This document shows, in pieces, positions 42,853 through 52,068 of a stretch of 64,000 nucleotides of DNA. This DNA is from Streptomyces decoyicus. Lineage in GTDB: Bacteria > Actinomycetota > Actinomycetes > Streptomycetales > Streptomycetaceae. The translations under genes were made by a program, and so were the position numbers. Location: contig NZ_CP082301.1 in NCBI RefSeq assembly GCF_019880305.1, positions 7,254,001-7,318,000 of the forward strand. The letters run 5' to 3'. Within the stretch, counting starts at the first letter, position 1; each line of letters starts with the position of its first letter. The notes beneath the pieces are model-generated. The model searched no databases, was not told the DNA's origin, and saw only the letters and a list, made by a program, of their open reading frames with translations.

Positions 42853-45800
42853 TCAGCGGCGCCGCACCAGCGGGAACGGCAGCGTCTCGCGGATCGACAG
42901 CCCGGTGAGGAACATGACCAGCCGGTCCACGCCGATGCCCAGACCACCGGTCGGCGGCATCGCGTACTCCAGGGCCTGGAGGAAGTCCTCGTCCAGCTCC
43001 ATCGCCTCCGGGTCACCGCCGGCCGCCAGCAGCGACTGGGCGGTGAGCCGCCGCCGCTGCTCGACCGGGTCGGTCAGCTCCGAGTAGGCGGTGCCCAGTT
43101 CGGTGCCGAACGCGACCAGGTCCCAGCGCTCGGCGAGCCGCGGGTCCTTGCGGTGCTGCCGGGTCAGTGGCGAGACATCGGTGGGGAAGTCCTTGTAGAA
43201 CGTGGGGAGCTGGGTCTTCTCCTCCACCAGCCGCTCGTACATCTCCAGCACGATGTCGCCGCGGCCCATCTCCGGCTTCACCGGCACCGCCGAGGCAGCA
43301 CACAGCCGGCGCAGCCGGTCCGGTGCGGTGTCCGCATCGACCTCCTCGCCGAGCGCCTCGGAGATCGCGCCGTAGACGGTCTTGACCGGCCAGATCCCCG
43401 AGATGTCGTGCTCGACGAGCCTGCCGTTCGCGTCCGCCTTACGGGCCGTGGCGCTGCCGAACGCGGCGATCGCCGCGCCCTGGATCAGCTCCCGGGTCAG
43501 GTCGAGCATCACGTCGTAGTCGGCGAAGGCCTGGTAGGCCTCCAGCATCGTGAACTCGGGGTTGTGCTTGTAGGAGATGCCCTCGTTGCGGAAGGTCCGC
43601 CCCATCTCGAAGACCTTCTCCATACCGCCCACGCACAGCCGCTTGAGATACAGCTCCGGCGCGATCCGCAGATACAGATCGAGGTCGTAGGCGTTGATGT
43701 GGGTCTGGAACGGGCGGGCGTTGGCGCCACCGTGGATCTGCTGGAGCATCGGCGTCTCGACCTCGAGATAGCCGCGGTCGATCAGGCCCTGGCGCAGCGC
43801 CTGTACGGCCGTGCTGCGGGCCCGTACGTTGTCCCGCGCGTCCGTCGAGACGACCAGGTCCACATACCGCTGGCGGACCTTGGCCTCCGGGTCGGACAGT
43901 CCGCGCCGCTTGTCCGGCAGCGGCCGCAGGCACTTGGCCGTCAGTCGCCACTGCGTCACGAACACCGTCAGCTCACCGCGGTCGCTGGTGCCGACCTCGC
44001 CCTCCGCCTCGACATGGTCACCGAGGTCGATGTCCGCACCGAAGCGGTCCAGCAGGTCCTTGCCGCTGCCGTCCCGGGTCAGCGCGATCTGCAGATCGCC
44101 CGACCAGTCCCGCAGCACCGCGAAGAGCACGCCGCCGTGGTCGCGGGTGAGCAGCACCCGCCCGGCGATGCTGACGGACTTGCCGCTGCGCGTGCCGGGC
44201 GTCAGGTCCGGGTACTCGTCGCGGACCTCGCCCAGGGTGTGCGTACGGTGCACGCCCACCGGGTACGGGTCGGTGCCGGCCTCCCGCAGCCGCTCCAGCT
44301 TCCGGTGGCGCACCCGCACCTGCTCGGGCAGCGCGGCCAGTTCCTGCTCGTGCAGCTCCTCCTCGGTGGCCGGACCGGTCTGCACCAGGCCGAGCTCGTC
44401 CAGCGACGGCAGGCCCGCGGTGCTGGCCGGGGCCAGCACCCGCTTCTTGTGGCCCTTGCCCCACAGCTTGCCCAGGCTCGGTACGGCCACGAAGCCCTCG
44501 GCGATACCGGAGGCCAGACCGATACGGGCCAGCGCGCCGGTGTCGGCGTAGCACAGGAACCGCGGGTACCACTCCGGGTTGTACTTCGCGTTGGAACGGT
44601 AGAGGGCCTCCAGCTGCCACCACTTGGAGAAGAACAGCAGCAGCCTGCGCCAGAACTTCAGCACCGGCCCGGCACCGATCCGGGCACCTTCCTCGAAGGC
44701 GGACCGGAACACCGCGAAGTTCAGCGAGATCCGGCGCACGCCCATGGCACCGGCCTGGGCGCACAGCCGGGCCACCATGAACTCCATGACGCCGTTGGGC
44801 GCGGTGCGGTCACGGCGCATGACGTCCAGCGAGATGCCGTCCTTGCCCCACGGCACGAACGACAGCAGCGCGATCATGTTGCCGTCGCCGTCGAACGCCT
44901 CGGCCAGCAGGCACGCGCCGTCCTCCGGGTCGCCCAGCCGGTCCAGCGCCATCGAGAACCCGCGCTCGGTCTCGGTGTCCCGCCAGGCGTCCGCCCGGTG
45001 GATGACCTCCTGCATCTCCTCGTCGGTCAGCTCGGAGTGGCGCCGTACGCGGAAGGTCGCGCCGGTGCGCTCGACACGGTTGACGGCCTGGCGGGTCACC
45101 CGCATCTCCCGGCCGTCCAGGTCGAAGTCCTTCACATGCAGGATCGCCTCGTCGCCGAGCTGAAGCGCGCCGAGGCCGCAGCGGGCGAACGCCTTGGCGC
45201 CGCTCTCGCTGGCGCCCATGACGGCGGGCTGCCAGCCGTACCGTCCGGCGACCTCCAGCCATGCCTCGATGGCCTGCGTCCACGCCTCGCGGTCACCGAC
45301 CGGGTCACCACTGGCCAGACAGACACCGGCCTCGACGCGGTAGGTGACGGCGGCCTTGCCGCTGGGGGAGAAGACCACGGCCTTGTCGCGGCGGGAGGCG
45401 AAGTAGCCGAGGGAGTCCTGGCTGCCGTAGCGGTCCAGCAGCGCCCGGATCCGGGCCTCCTCGTCGCCGTGCAGCGCGGCCTCCATCCGCTGCGAACGGA
45501 ACAGCGTCAGCGCGGCGTTCAGCTCTGCCAGCGCGCCGAGCAGTCCGAGGACGGCGCTGGTCCAGTGCGCCGGATGGCCTTCGACCAGCCGGCCGCCGAC
45601 CAGCCCGCCACAGACGCGGTTGGCCGCCCACAGCAGCCGGTTGGCGCCGCCGGGCTCCAGTGTGCCGGGAGCCAGCGACACCAGTCCCCAGCCGATCAGC
45701 ACCGCGACCACGAGCCCGCCGATCAGCACCAAACTGGCGCGCAGGAACGCGCCGCGCCGGGTGATCGCATAGAACTCGCGGTGCGAGACGAGCAGCAGCA

Positions 45801-46170
45801 CCAGCGCTCCGGCGCACAGCACCAGGGAGAAGGCGTACTCCCAGTACCCCCTGGCGAGGAACAGCGCGTCCGCCAGGATGACCAGCACCATGTAGGCCAC
45901 CACGAACCACAGCGCGACCCGTTTGCGAGCGGTCATCGCGGCGCCCAGGAGGAAGAGGAACACCGCATAGGCGAAGTTCGGCGCCACCGGGATGGTGAGG
46001 GCGTCCAGCCAGTAGATCACCGGGTGGAGTCCGCGCCGGAGCGGCCCGATCAGCGCCGTCAGGGCACAAAAGAGCCCCAGCACACTGAAGATGATGGCGA
46101 AGCCATTGGGGACACGGCGCCGGAAGCGCCGCCACCCCGTGAGTTGATCCTGGTCCTGCACGGTGCTCAT
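42853..46170 (-). CDS. lysX: Bifunctional lysylphosphatidylglycerol synthetase / lysyl-tRNA synthetase LysX
   Basis: 1105 residues. The N-terminal about 220 residues hold six to seven membrane helices; the DUF2156 aminoacyl-transferase domain (about 230-580) has RYGSQDSLGYFASRRDK, VSFVPWGKDGISLDVMRRD and FRSAFEEGARIG; the C-terminus is a full class II LysRS with OB fold, motif 2 FRNEGISYKHNPEF and motif 3 GGLGIGVDRLVM. The enzyme charges tRNA-Lys and transfers Lys to phosphatidylglycerol, lowering surface charge and giving cationic-peptide resistance, as in mycobacterial LysX. It lies 68 bp downstream of a lipoprotein gene on the same strand and may be co-transcribed. Confidence 0.96.
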   Translation of the reverse strand: MSTVQDQDQLTGWRRFRRRVPNGFAIIFSVLGLFCALTALIGPLRRGLHPVIYWLDALTIPVAPNFAYAVFLFLLGAAMTARKRVALWFVVAYMVLVILADALFLARGYWEYAFSLVLCAGALVLLLVSHREFYAITRRGAFLRASLVLIGGLVVAVLIGWGLVSLAPGTLEPGGANRLLWAANRVCGGLVGGRLVEGHPAHWTSAVLGLLGALAELNAALTLFRSQRMEAALHGDEEARIRALLDRYGSQDSLGYFASRRDKAVVFSPSGKAAVTYRVEAGVCLASGDPVGDREAWTQAIEAWLEVAGRYGWQPAVMGASESGAKAFARCGLGALQLGDEAILHVKDFDLDGREMRVTRQAVNRVERTGATFRVRRHSELTDEEMQEVIHRADAWRDTETERGFSMALDRLGDPEDGACLLAEAFDGDGNMIALLSFVPWGKDGISLDVMRRDRTAPNGVMEFMVARLCAQAGAMGVRRISLNFAVFRSAFEEGARIGAGPVLKFWRRLLLFFSKWWQLEALYRSNAKYNPEWYPRFLCYADTGALARIGLASGIAEGFVAVPSLGKLWGKGHKKRVLAPASTAGLPSLDELGLVQTGPATEEELHEQELAALPEQVRVRHRKLERLREAGTDPYPVGVHRTHTLGEVRDEYPDLTPGTRSGKSVSIAGRVLLTRDHGGVLFAVLRDWSGDLQIALTRDGSGKDLLDRFGADIDLGDHVEAEGEVGTSDRGELTVFVTQWRLTAKCLRPLPDKRRGLSDPEAKVRQRYVDLVVSTDARDNVRARSTAVQALRQGLIDRGYLEVETPMLQQIHGGANARPFQTHINAYDLDLYLRIAPELYLKRLCVGGMEKVFEMGRTFRNEGISYKHNPEFTMLEAYQAFADYDVMLDLTRELIQGAAIAAFGSATARKADANGRLVEHDISGIWPVKTVYGAISEALGEEVDADTAPDRLRRLCAASAVPVKPEMGRGDIVLEMYERLVEEKTQLPTFYKDFPTDVSPLTRQHRKDPRLAERWDLVAFGTELGTAYSELTDPVEQRRRLTAQSLLAAGGDPEAMELDEDFLQALEYAMPPTGGLGIGVDRLVMFLTGLSIRETLPFPLVRRR

Positions 46171-46238
46171 TCCGTCACACTAGGCTCTGAAAGGGGTCAG
46201 CTGCTCGACGCGTGGGCGCTGGTTCTCTGCCACGGGGA

Positions 46239-47096
46239 TCAGCCGTCATGCCAGTCTCCGATCCCGGTGGTCCTGTTGTCTTCCCCTCGTTCGGAGGGTG
46301 CGGTGACCTCTACGGGGTCACTCACCTGGACCTTGCCACAATCCCGTCCCATGTCCGAGTCGGTGCAACTCCGGCCGATGGTGAAGTTCAGGTCATAGTC
46401 GTCGGCGAAGTAGCGGCCGCCGCCGGAGTACACCCCGCCGAGGGCCGCTCGCAACGTGACGTGGGTGCCCGGTTTCCACTGCTGCGCGGGACGCCAGTCC
46501 ACCCGGTCCCTGCCGCTGCGGTCCTTCCCCCAGTGCCACGATCCGGCAGTGCGGCCGCCGCTGGTGACGCTCAGTCGCCGCTCGACCGCGGCCCGGTCGG
46601 TCACCGGGAAGTCGAAGGTGAGCGCGAGGGGCCGGCCGGCGCCGACCACGGTGCCCGGTGATCCGGGCCCGGCCGTCAGGGTGTTCAGCCTGGCCGCCCT
46701 CGCGGTGGTCAGCGACTCCTTGGCCGCGCCGACGCCGCCCTGTGCGTTCTTGGTCCTGGCGACGAGGGAGTACTTGGTGTCCGGGGCGGCTTTCGTCCTG
46801 GACGTCCAGGTGGTTCCGCCGTTCCCGAGCCCGCCGGGCAGCTGCTGTCCCCTGGGGTCGGTGACCGTCACCTCGGTCAGCACCCCGCCCTTCGCGGTCA
46901 CCCGGAGCCGGTCGCCGGCCTGCACGGCGCCGGTCCCGCTCGCCGCGCCCAGTGCCACCTTCACCGGGTCGCCCTGGGGTGCCGGCTCCTCGACGCCCCC
47001 GCATGCGGAGAGCGTGCCCACGCCGACCGCCAGGGCCAGAGCGGGTACGGCACGCCGCGGCCGGAACGGCCGGCGGCGGGAGGGGGTCTGGCTCAT
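46239..47096 (-). CDS. Ig-domain lipoprotein (L,D-transpeptidase N-terminal type)
   Basis: 285 residues with a twin-arginine-like basic start, hydrophobic core and lipobox LSACGG. The mature part has two Ig-like domains of the kind that precede the YkuD catalytic domain in actinobacterial L,D-transpeptidases (VTVTDPRGQQLPG, WRPAQQWKPGTHVTLRAAL, YDLNFTIGRS), but the catalytic domain with its Cys/His is absent. The C-terminus is unrelated (SERGEDNRTTG). It is probably an envelope protein without transpeptidase activity. It sits upstream of lysX. Confidence 0.85.
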   Translation of the reverse strand: MSQTPSRRRPFRPRRAVPALALAVGVGTLSACGGVEEPAPQGDPVKVALGAASGTGAVQAGDRLRVTAKGGVLTEVTVTDPRGQQLPGGLGNGGTTWTSRTKAAPDTKYSLVARTKNAQGGVGAAKESLTTARAARLNTLTAGPGSPGTVVGAGRPLALTFDFPVTDRAAVERRLSVTSGGRTAGSWHWGKDRSGRDRVDWRPAQQWKPGTHVTLRAALGGVYSGGGRYFADDYDLNFTIGRSCTDSDMGRDCGKVQVSDPVEVTAPSERGEDNRTTGIGDWHDG

Positions 47097-47532
47097 GTCG
47101 GGCTTTCGTCTGCGGTACGGAGAGGGCGGCGGTGTCGGCCGCTAAGACGGCAGATCGCCACACTTCGTTGCAGGGAGTGATGTGATACACGACACAATGG
47201 GGGGTGGGGGTGTGGTGCGGGGGTGAATGCCGGAGCGCTGCTTGGCACTTGCGGGGATATGGGTGATTCCTTCCGTGGGGCCGTCCGATTGCAGGCGAGG
47301 GGGCGGGTCGGTGGCCGGCCGGCCGGTGAACGGCATCGCGCGCCCCGCCTCCGGGTGGGTGAGCCGCACGGTCCGGTCGGCCGTCGTCCACCGCGCCCCG
47401 CCGCCGGTCCCCGTGACCCGCAGTGATCACCTGATTGGAGCACCCGGACGAGAACCGGACATACCCTGAAATACGCCAAACTGGCCACCCCTTGCTGCCC
47501 GTTCGGGCGGCGGTTGAGGAGGTGTGCGTCCC
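47097..47532. other. 436-bp intergenic region between divergent genes
   Basis: No coding frame is convincing. The first 100 bp next to the lipoprotein gene are relatively AT-rich (TGTGATACACGACACAATGG) and a G-rich run follows at about 47199-47225; both suit a promoter. The last 80 bp before the small membrane gene contain CCTGAAATACGCCAAACTGG and end in GAGGAGG. I recognise no riboswitch. Confidence 0.5.
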
Positions 47533-47727
47533 ATGGCCATTTCCATCTCGGTCGTACTGCTGCTGGTGATCCTGACCGTGATCTTCCTGCGCAGCGGCAA
47601 GCTCAAGATCTCGCACGCCCTGGTGTGCGCACTGCTCGGCTTCTACCTGGCGAACAGCAGCCTCGCCCCGGACATCCACCAAGGACTGTCCGGCGCCGCC
47701 GACGTGGTGAGCAGTGTGCGTCCGTGA
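47533..47727 (+). CDS. Small membrane protein
   Basis: 64 residues: one strong N-terminal membrane helix (ISISVVLLLVILTVIFL), a basic turn RSGKLK, a second moderately hydrophobic helix HALVCALLGFYLANS, and a polar tail. ATG 47533 is ten bases from GAGGAGG; GTG 47524 is too close to it. Its stop overlaps the MFS start (GTGA), so it is co-translated with the transporter. Function unknown. Confidence 0.75.
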   Translation: MAISISVVLLLVILTVIFLRSGKLKISHALVCALLGFYLANSSLAPDIHQGLSGAADVVSSVRP

Positions 47728-48905
47728 CGGTGGCGGCCTGCCGGAACCTCGTTCTCGCCATCCTCGGTCTGACGGTCACCTCCTGGGCCTGGAACCTGCT
47801 CTCCCCCCTGGGGCACGCCTTCAAGTCCGGCCTCGGCCTGACCGAACCGGAGGCGGCGGCGCTGGTGGCGGTGCCGTTGCTGGCCGGCTCGCTGGGCCGG
47901 GTGCCGGTCGGTGCGCTCACCGACCGCTATGGCGCCAGGGTGATGTTCCCGCTGGTCTCCGGGCTCACCATCGTGCCGGTGCTGCTGCTCGCCCCCGCCA
48001 AGCACTCCTACGCCGAGATGCTCGCCGTGAGCTGTCTGCTCGGCCTGGGCGGCACCACGTTCGCGATCGGCATCCCCCTGGTCAACGCCTGGTTCCCGCC
48101 CCGTCACCGGGGTCTTGCCCTGGGCCTCGCCGGGCTGGGCACGGGCGGCATCGCACTCTCCGGATATCTGACTCCCCGCCTCCACGCCTACGACGAGAAC
48201 CTGCCGTATCTCGTCGTCGCCGTGGCGCTCGCCCTCTTCGCCTTCCTCGGCGCACTGCTGATCGACGACCACCCGGACCAACCCGTCCCGCGGACCTCGC
48301 CCGTCACCCGGCTCGCACGGGCCGGGCGGCGGCGGATCACCTGGGAACTGGCCGGGGTCTACGCGCTCGCCTTCGGCGGCCTCCTCGCGCTCGCCGTCTA
48401 CCTGCCGACCTACCTGGTGACCTGGTACCGCCTCGGCGCCGGCGGCGCGACCACCCGGGCCGCCGGCCTCGCCCTGGTCGCCGTCGTCTTCCGGCCCGTC
48501 GGCGGCTGGTGCGCGGACCGGGGGCACCCCGCCGTCGTCACGGCCTGGGCGCTGGGTGCGGTTGCGCTGGCCGCGATCCTCCAGGCCTTCGACCCGACGC
48601 TGCACCCCTCGGGCACCGTCCACTTCCTGGTCATGGCGGCGGGCCTGGGCGCGGCCGGCGGAGCGGTCTTCGCGCTCGTCTCGCGGGTGACACCGCAGTC
48701 GCAGCTCGGCAGTGTCACCGGCATCGTCGGTGCCGCCGGGGGCCTCGGCGGCTTCGTGCCGCCGCTCGTCCTGGGCGCGGTCCACCGCGGCAAGGGCACC
48801 TACGCCCTCGGCTTCATGCTCCTCGCCGACCTGGCCCTGGCCGGAGGCGCCTACGCCCTGGTCCGGATGCGCACCGCGGGCGCCGCGACCGCCGGGAAGG
48901 CCTGA
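47724..48905 (+). CDS. NarK-type MFS transporter
   Basis: A 393-residue, 12-helix MFS protein. LVAVPLLAGSLGRVPVGAL followed by TDRYGARVMF is the classic loop 2-3 motif, and GTTFAIGIPLVNAWFPPRHRG plus GAAGGLGGFVPPLVLG match the nitrate/nitrite porter signatures. GTG 47724 overlaps the small membrane gene stop. Transport of nitrate/nitrite or another small anion is likely; no nitrate reductase genes are in the window to confirm. Confidence 0.85.
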   Translation: MTVAACRNLVLAILGLTVTSWAWNLLSPLGHAFKSGLGLTEPEAAALVAVPLLAGSLGRVPVGALTDRYGARVMFPLVSGLTIVPVLLLAPAKHSYAEMLAVSCLLGLGGTTFAIGIPLVNAWFPPRHRGLALGLAGLGTGGIALSGYLTPRLHAYDENLPYLVVAVALALFAFLGALLIDDHPDQPVPRTSPVTRLARAGRRRITWELAGVYALAFGGLLALAVYLPTYLVTWYRLGAGGATTRAAGLALVAVVFRPVGGWCADRGHPAVVTAWALGAVALAAILQAFDPTLHPSGTVHFLVMAAGLGAAGGAVFALVSRVTPQSQLGSVTGIVGAAGGLGGFVPPLVLGAVHRGKGTYALGFMLLADLALAGGAYALVRMRTAGAATAGKA

Positions 48906-48948
48906 ACCGGGGCCGGGCGCCGCCAGGGGGCGTCCGGGGGCGGGGCGC

Positions 48949-50184
48949 TCACCGGGAGGAGAACACCCCGACCGCATTGGGCACCGGCCGCTCCGCCCCG
49001 CCGGACGGGTGGTTGCGGACCGTCGCCCCGTACCTGTCGCCGGTGACCAGCGTCGAGGACCCGCCGCCGTCCAGATCCATGGCGTCCCGTGCACCCAACT
49101 GCACCATCAAATCGGCCAGTTCACGCACCGTCAGGCCGGTCTGGCCCGGGGCCCCGTCCAGTGCCAGCAGATACAGCAGCCGTCCGCCGTCCCCGATCCC
49201 CGCGGACGTCCGTACCGCCACCGCGGCGGTGTCCAGACCGGCCACGGGCTCGTCGTCCCGCACGATGGGGAAGCCGCCCACCGCGCACCGCAGAGGACCG
49301 GGCCCCCGGCCGACGAGGCGATGGGCGATCTGCACAGGCTCACCGATATGCAGCTTGCGCAGCTGCCGCGCCCCTTCCTCCCGGCCCACCAGCACCACGC
49401 TCCCCGCGGCCACCCCGCCGGCGCCCGGCACCTCGTCCAGCGCCGTCACCCGGCCGTGCCGGACGGTGACCTCCGCGGTGTCCGTCGTGCACGGCGCCGC
49501 CCGGTCGGTGTCCGTGCCGCAGGTGGCGCGCACCCGGGACGCCGGGCCCCACTGCGGCGTGTAGGCGCCGATACCGTCGACCGGCAGGGCGTACTGGTTC
49601 AGCCCGCGCAGCGGCAGCGCCCCCTCGGCGGTCAGCGCCGCACCGCGCAGCGTGAGCCGGTCCAGCCGGGCCCGGCGGTCGTAGCCGATGCCGATGACGT
49701 CCTCGGTGGTCGCGCCCGGTGGCATGACCGGCCCGAACCGCTGGCCGTCGGGCACCGCGCCCTTCAGCTGCCGCCCCGAGGCCACCGCCGGGCCGACCGA
49801 GGCGCCGGTGGCCTCCACACCCGGGTGCTGGGTCTCGGTGATATTGAAGAAGTCGCCGTTGACGGCCCCCACCGCGCCGCGGTCGGCCGCCAGTTGGGAC
49901 ACCGGCGACCGCGCGCCGACCGCCCCGGGGTACAGCAGATCCACCGAGACCCGCGGAGCGGCCAGATCGACCGTCAGCAGATGCCCGTGCACGGTGCCGC
50001 GCGGCACCGTCATCCGGAATTCGCCGTATGCCACACCAGGCGCCACCGACCTGGCAGGGGAGCGGTGGAGAGTGGTGCCCGCGGCGGTGGCCGGCGCCCC
50101 GCCCGCCATCCCTCCGCCCGCCAGCACACCCCACGCCACCAGCACCGTCAGTACCGCACGCACTCGACCGAATCGCCGCTTCAC
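48949..50184 (-). CDS. Secreted phosphodiester glycosidase family protein
   Basis: 411 residues with a signal peptide (VRAVLTVLVAWGVLAGG). The NAGPA/DUF2233 domain has GAVGAVNGDFFNI and the C-terminal LGARDAMDLDGGGSSTL signature. The family includes the mannose-6-phosphate uncovering enzyme and bacterial exopolysaccharide glycosidases. It is divergent from the PI-PLC-like gene across 66 bp, both exported, suggesting shared control. Confidence 0.9.
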   Translation of the reverse strand: MKRRFGRVRAVLTVLVAWGVLAGGGMAGGAPATAAGTTLHRSPARSVAPGVAYGEFRMTVPRGTVHGHLLTVDLAAPRVSVDLLYPGAVGARSPVSQLAADRGAVGAVNGDFFNITETQHPGVEATGASVGPAVASGRQLKGAVPDGQRFGPVMPPGATTEDVIGIGYDRRARLDRLTLRGAALTAEGALPLRGLNQYALPVDGIGAYTPQWGPASRVRATCGTDTDRAAPCTTDTAEVTVRHGRVTALDEVPGAGGVAAGSVVLVGREEGARQLRKLHIGEPVQIAHRLVGRGPGPLRCAVGGFPIVRDDEPVAGLDTAAVAVRTSAGIGDGGRLLYLLALDGAPGQTGLTVRELADLMVQLGARDAMDLDGGGSSTLVTGDRYGATVRNHPSGGAERPVPNAVGVFSSR

Positions 50185-50250
50185 GATCCCCCCTGACGTC
50201 GTGCCAACTGTCCCAGGTGCCGAAGGCGCTCACTATGACCCGGAGATGTC

Positions 50251-51108
50251 ATGAATCCGTACACCCGCAGAACGGCCGTCGTGTCGCTGGGCGCCGTCCT
50301 CGCCGCGGGCCTGACCGCGCCCGCCGCCGCCCGTGACACGGCCGTACGGCCCACCGGCCCCGTGCCGCTGCGCCGTGCCCATGCGCACAACGACTACGAG
50401 CACGCCCGGCCCCTGCTCGACGCCCTCGACCACGGCTTCGGCAGCGTGGAGGCGGACATCTGGCTGGTGGACGGCCGCCTGCTGGTCGCCCACGAGGAGG
50501 GCGGCCTCGACCCGGCCCGCACCCTGCAGTCGCTCTATCTGGATCCGCTGCGCCGACGGGTTCGCGCCAACGGCGGCACGGTCTACCGGGGCCGTCAGCT
50601 CTCCCTCCAGCTGCTGATCGACATCAAGACCGCGGGTGACTCCACCTACCGCGCGCTGTCCCGGGTCCTGCACGGCTACCGGGATCTGCTGAGCGTCTGC
50701 CGCGCGGGCCGGGTCCACGGTGGTCCGGTCACCGCCGTGATCTCCGGGGACCGGGCCGCCCTTGCGCCCATGGAGGCCGAGCGGGTGCGCCACGCCTTCT
50801 ACGACGGGCGCCCGGAGGATCTGGGGACCGCCGCCCCCGCTTCCTTCGCCCCGCTGGTCTCCGCCTCCTGGACGGACCTCTTCGGCTGGCAGGGCGTGGG
50901 CCCGATACCGTCCGCCGAGCGGGAACGGCTGTGCCGGCTGGTGGCGGCCGCGCACGGTGCGGGGCGCCGGCTGCGCTTCTGGGCGACACCGGATGCGGCC
51001 GGAGCGGCGCGCGAGGCGGTGTGGACGGAGCTGGTCGACGCCGGCGTCGACCACCTCAACTCCGATGACCTCGCGGGCCTGGCGCGCTTTCTGCGGTCGG
51101 CTCACTGA
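50251..51108 (+). CDS. Exported PI-PLC/GDPD-like phosphodiesterase (AIM6 type)
   Basis: 285 residues with a Tat-like signal (YTRRTAVVSLGAVLAAG). The TIM-barrel motifs RAHAHNDYEHARPLLDALDHG and EADIWLVDGRLLVAHEE match the catalytic half of phosphatidylinositol phospholipase C and glycerophosphodiester phosphodiesterase relatives; the barrel ends RLRFWATPDAAGA and DHLNSDDLAGL. GGAGATGTC precedes the ATG. Substrate is likely a phosphodiester of lipid origin. Confidence 0.87.
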   Translation: MNPYTRRTAVVSLGAVLAAGLTAPAAARDTAVRPTGPVPLRRAHAHNDYEHARPLLDALDHGFGSVEADIWLVDGRLLVAHEEGGLDPARTLQSLYLDPLRRRVRANGGTVYRGRQLSLQLLIDIKTAGDSTYRALSRVLHGYRDLLSVCRAGRVHGGPVTAVISGDRAALAPMEAERVRHAFYDGRPEDLGTAAPASFAPLVSASWTDLFGWQGVGPIPSAERERLCRLVAAAHGAGRRLRFWATPDAAGAAREAVWTELVDAGVDHLNSDDLAGLARFLRSAH

Positions 51109-51194
51109 CCGCCGAGCCGGGCGCCGTCGCCGGTGTCCGCACGCCGTGCCGCGGCCTTCCGGGCACCCCGAAGGGCGCGGTACGGCGTGCCGCG

Positions 51195-51827
51195 TCATCC
51201 GGCGCCGTGCCAGGAGGCGTCGTTGACCAGCTGGAGATAGCGCGCCCAGTCCCAGAACTCACCGGGGTCGGTGTGGTCGGTGCCGGGGACCTCGACATGG
51301 CCGATGATGTGCTCGCGGTCCTTGGGGATCCGGTAGCGGTCACAGATGGCGGCGGTGAGCCGGGCGGACTGCTCGTAGAGCGGGTCGGTGAACCACAGCG
51401 GGTCGTCGGTCCAGCCCTCGTGCTCGATGCCGATGCTGCGGGTGTTGTAGCCCCAGTTCCCGGCGTGCCAGGCGACATTCCGCTCGCTGACGCACTGCGC
51501 AAGGTAGCCGTCGGCGGACCGTACGACATAGTGTGCGGCCGCCTTGTGCGCGGGGTCCTGGAAGAGCGCGAGGGTGTCCGCGTAGGTCTCCTGGGTCACA
51601 TGCACCACGACCATCTCGACGGGATACTGCGTCGGGCGGTTGGCGGCGGTGAAGTTGGCCGGGTTCGCCGGCACCTGGTGGACAGGGGGGTAGGCGCCGC
51701 CGCGCGGCGACCGCCGGGAGGGAGCGGCACCGGCCGCGGTGAAGGGGACGAGTGCGGCGGACGCGGCGAGCGCGGCCGCACCGGTGAGCAGGCGCCGACG
51801 GGCCGGGCGGTGAGGGTCGGGCTCCAT
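51195..51827 (-). CDS. Secreted N-acetylmuramoyl-L-alanine amidase (amidase_2)
   Basis: 210 residues. A Tat-like leader (RRRLLTGAAALAASAALVP) precedes an amidase_2 domain: VVVHVTQETY with the first zinc His, NVAWHAGNWGYNTRSIGIEHEG, and IIGHVEVPGTDHTDPG supplying the second His and acidic ligand. It cleaves the amide between MurNAc and L-Ala in peptidoglycan. ATG 51827 (AGGAG upstream) is preferred over a longer frame from 51878 without a signal context. Confidence 0.92.
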   Translation of the reverse strand: MEPDPHRPARRRLLTGAAALAASAALVPFTAAGAAPSRRSPRGGAYPPVHQVPANPANFTAANRPTQYPVEMVVVHVTQETYADTLALFQDPAHKAAAHYVVRSADGYLAQCVSERNVAWHAGNWGYNTRSIGIEHEGWTDDPLWFTDPLYEQSARLTAAICDRYRIPKDREHIIGHVEVPGTDHTDPGEFWDWARYLQLVNDASWHGAG

Positions 51828-51929
51828 GTGAACTCCTGACAAGGACCGAGGGGGAGTGGTCGCGTACATGTCACGCACACATGCGGTGCGTTCATGATGC
51901 GCAACAGGGCACGCCCTGCCAAGGGAATG

Positions 51930-51966
51930 GCCGTTCTGCCAATGGCTCGACCAAAGGCAGAACGGC
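51930..51966. repeat. Inverted repeat downstream of the shell gene
   Basis: Perfect 11-bp arms GCCGTTCTGCC / GGCAGAACGGC with a 15-base loop. It lies about 100 bp beyond the end of the first shell gene and upstream of the amidase gene; either a terminator for the shell genes or a regulatory site for the amidase. Confidence 0.6.
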
Positions 51967-52068
51967 GCAGGTCAGGAGTGGCGAGATACCTGATCGGACG
52001 TCACTCGGGTGCCGCGCACACGGGCCTGACGGCCGATCGTGGGCGGCACCCGGACCGAACCGCGCCGG

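Noticed and set aside
42853..46170. Two separate genes (MprF-like and LysRS)
   Set aside because: A single uninterrupted frame joins both parts, as in known LysX proteins.
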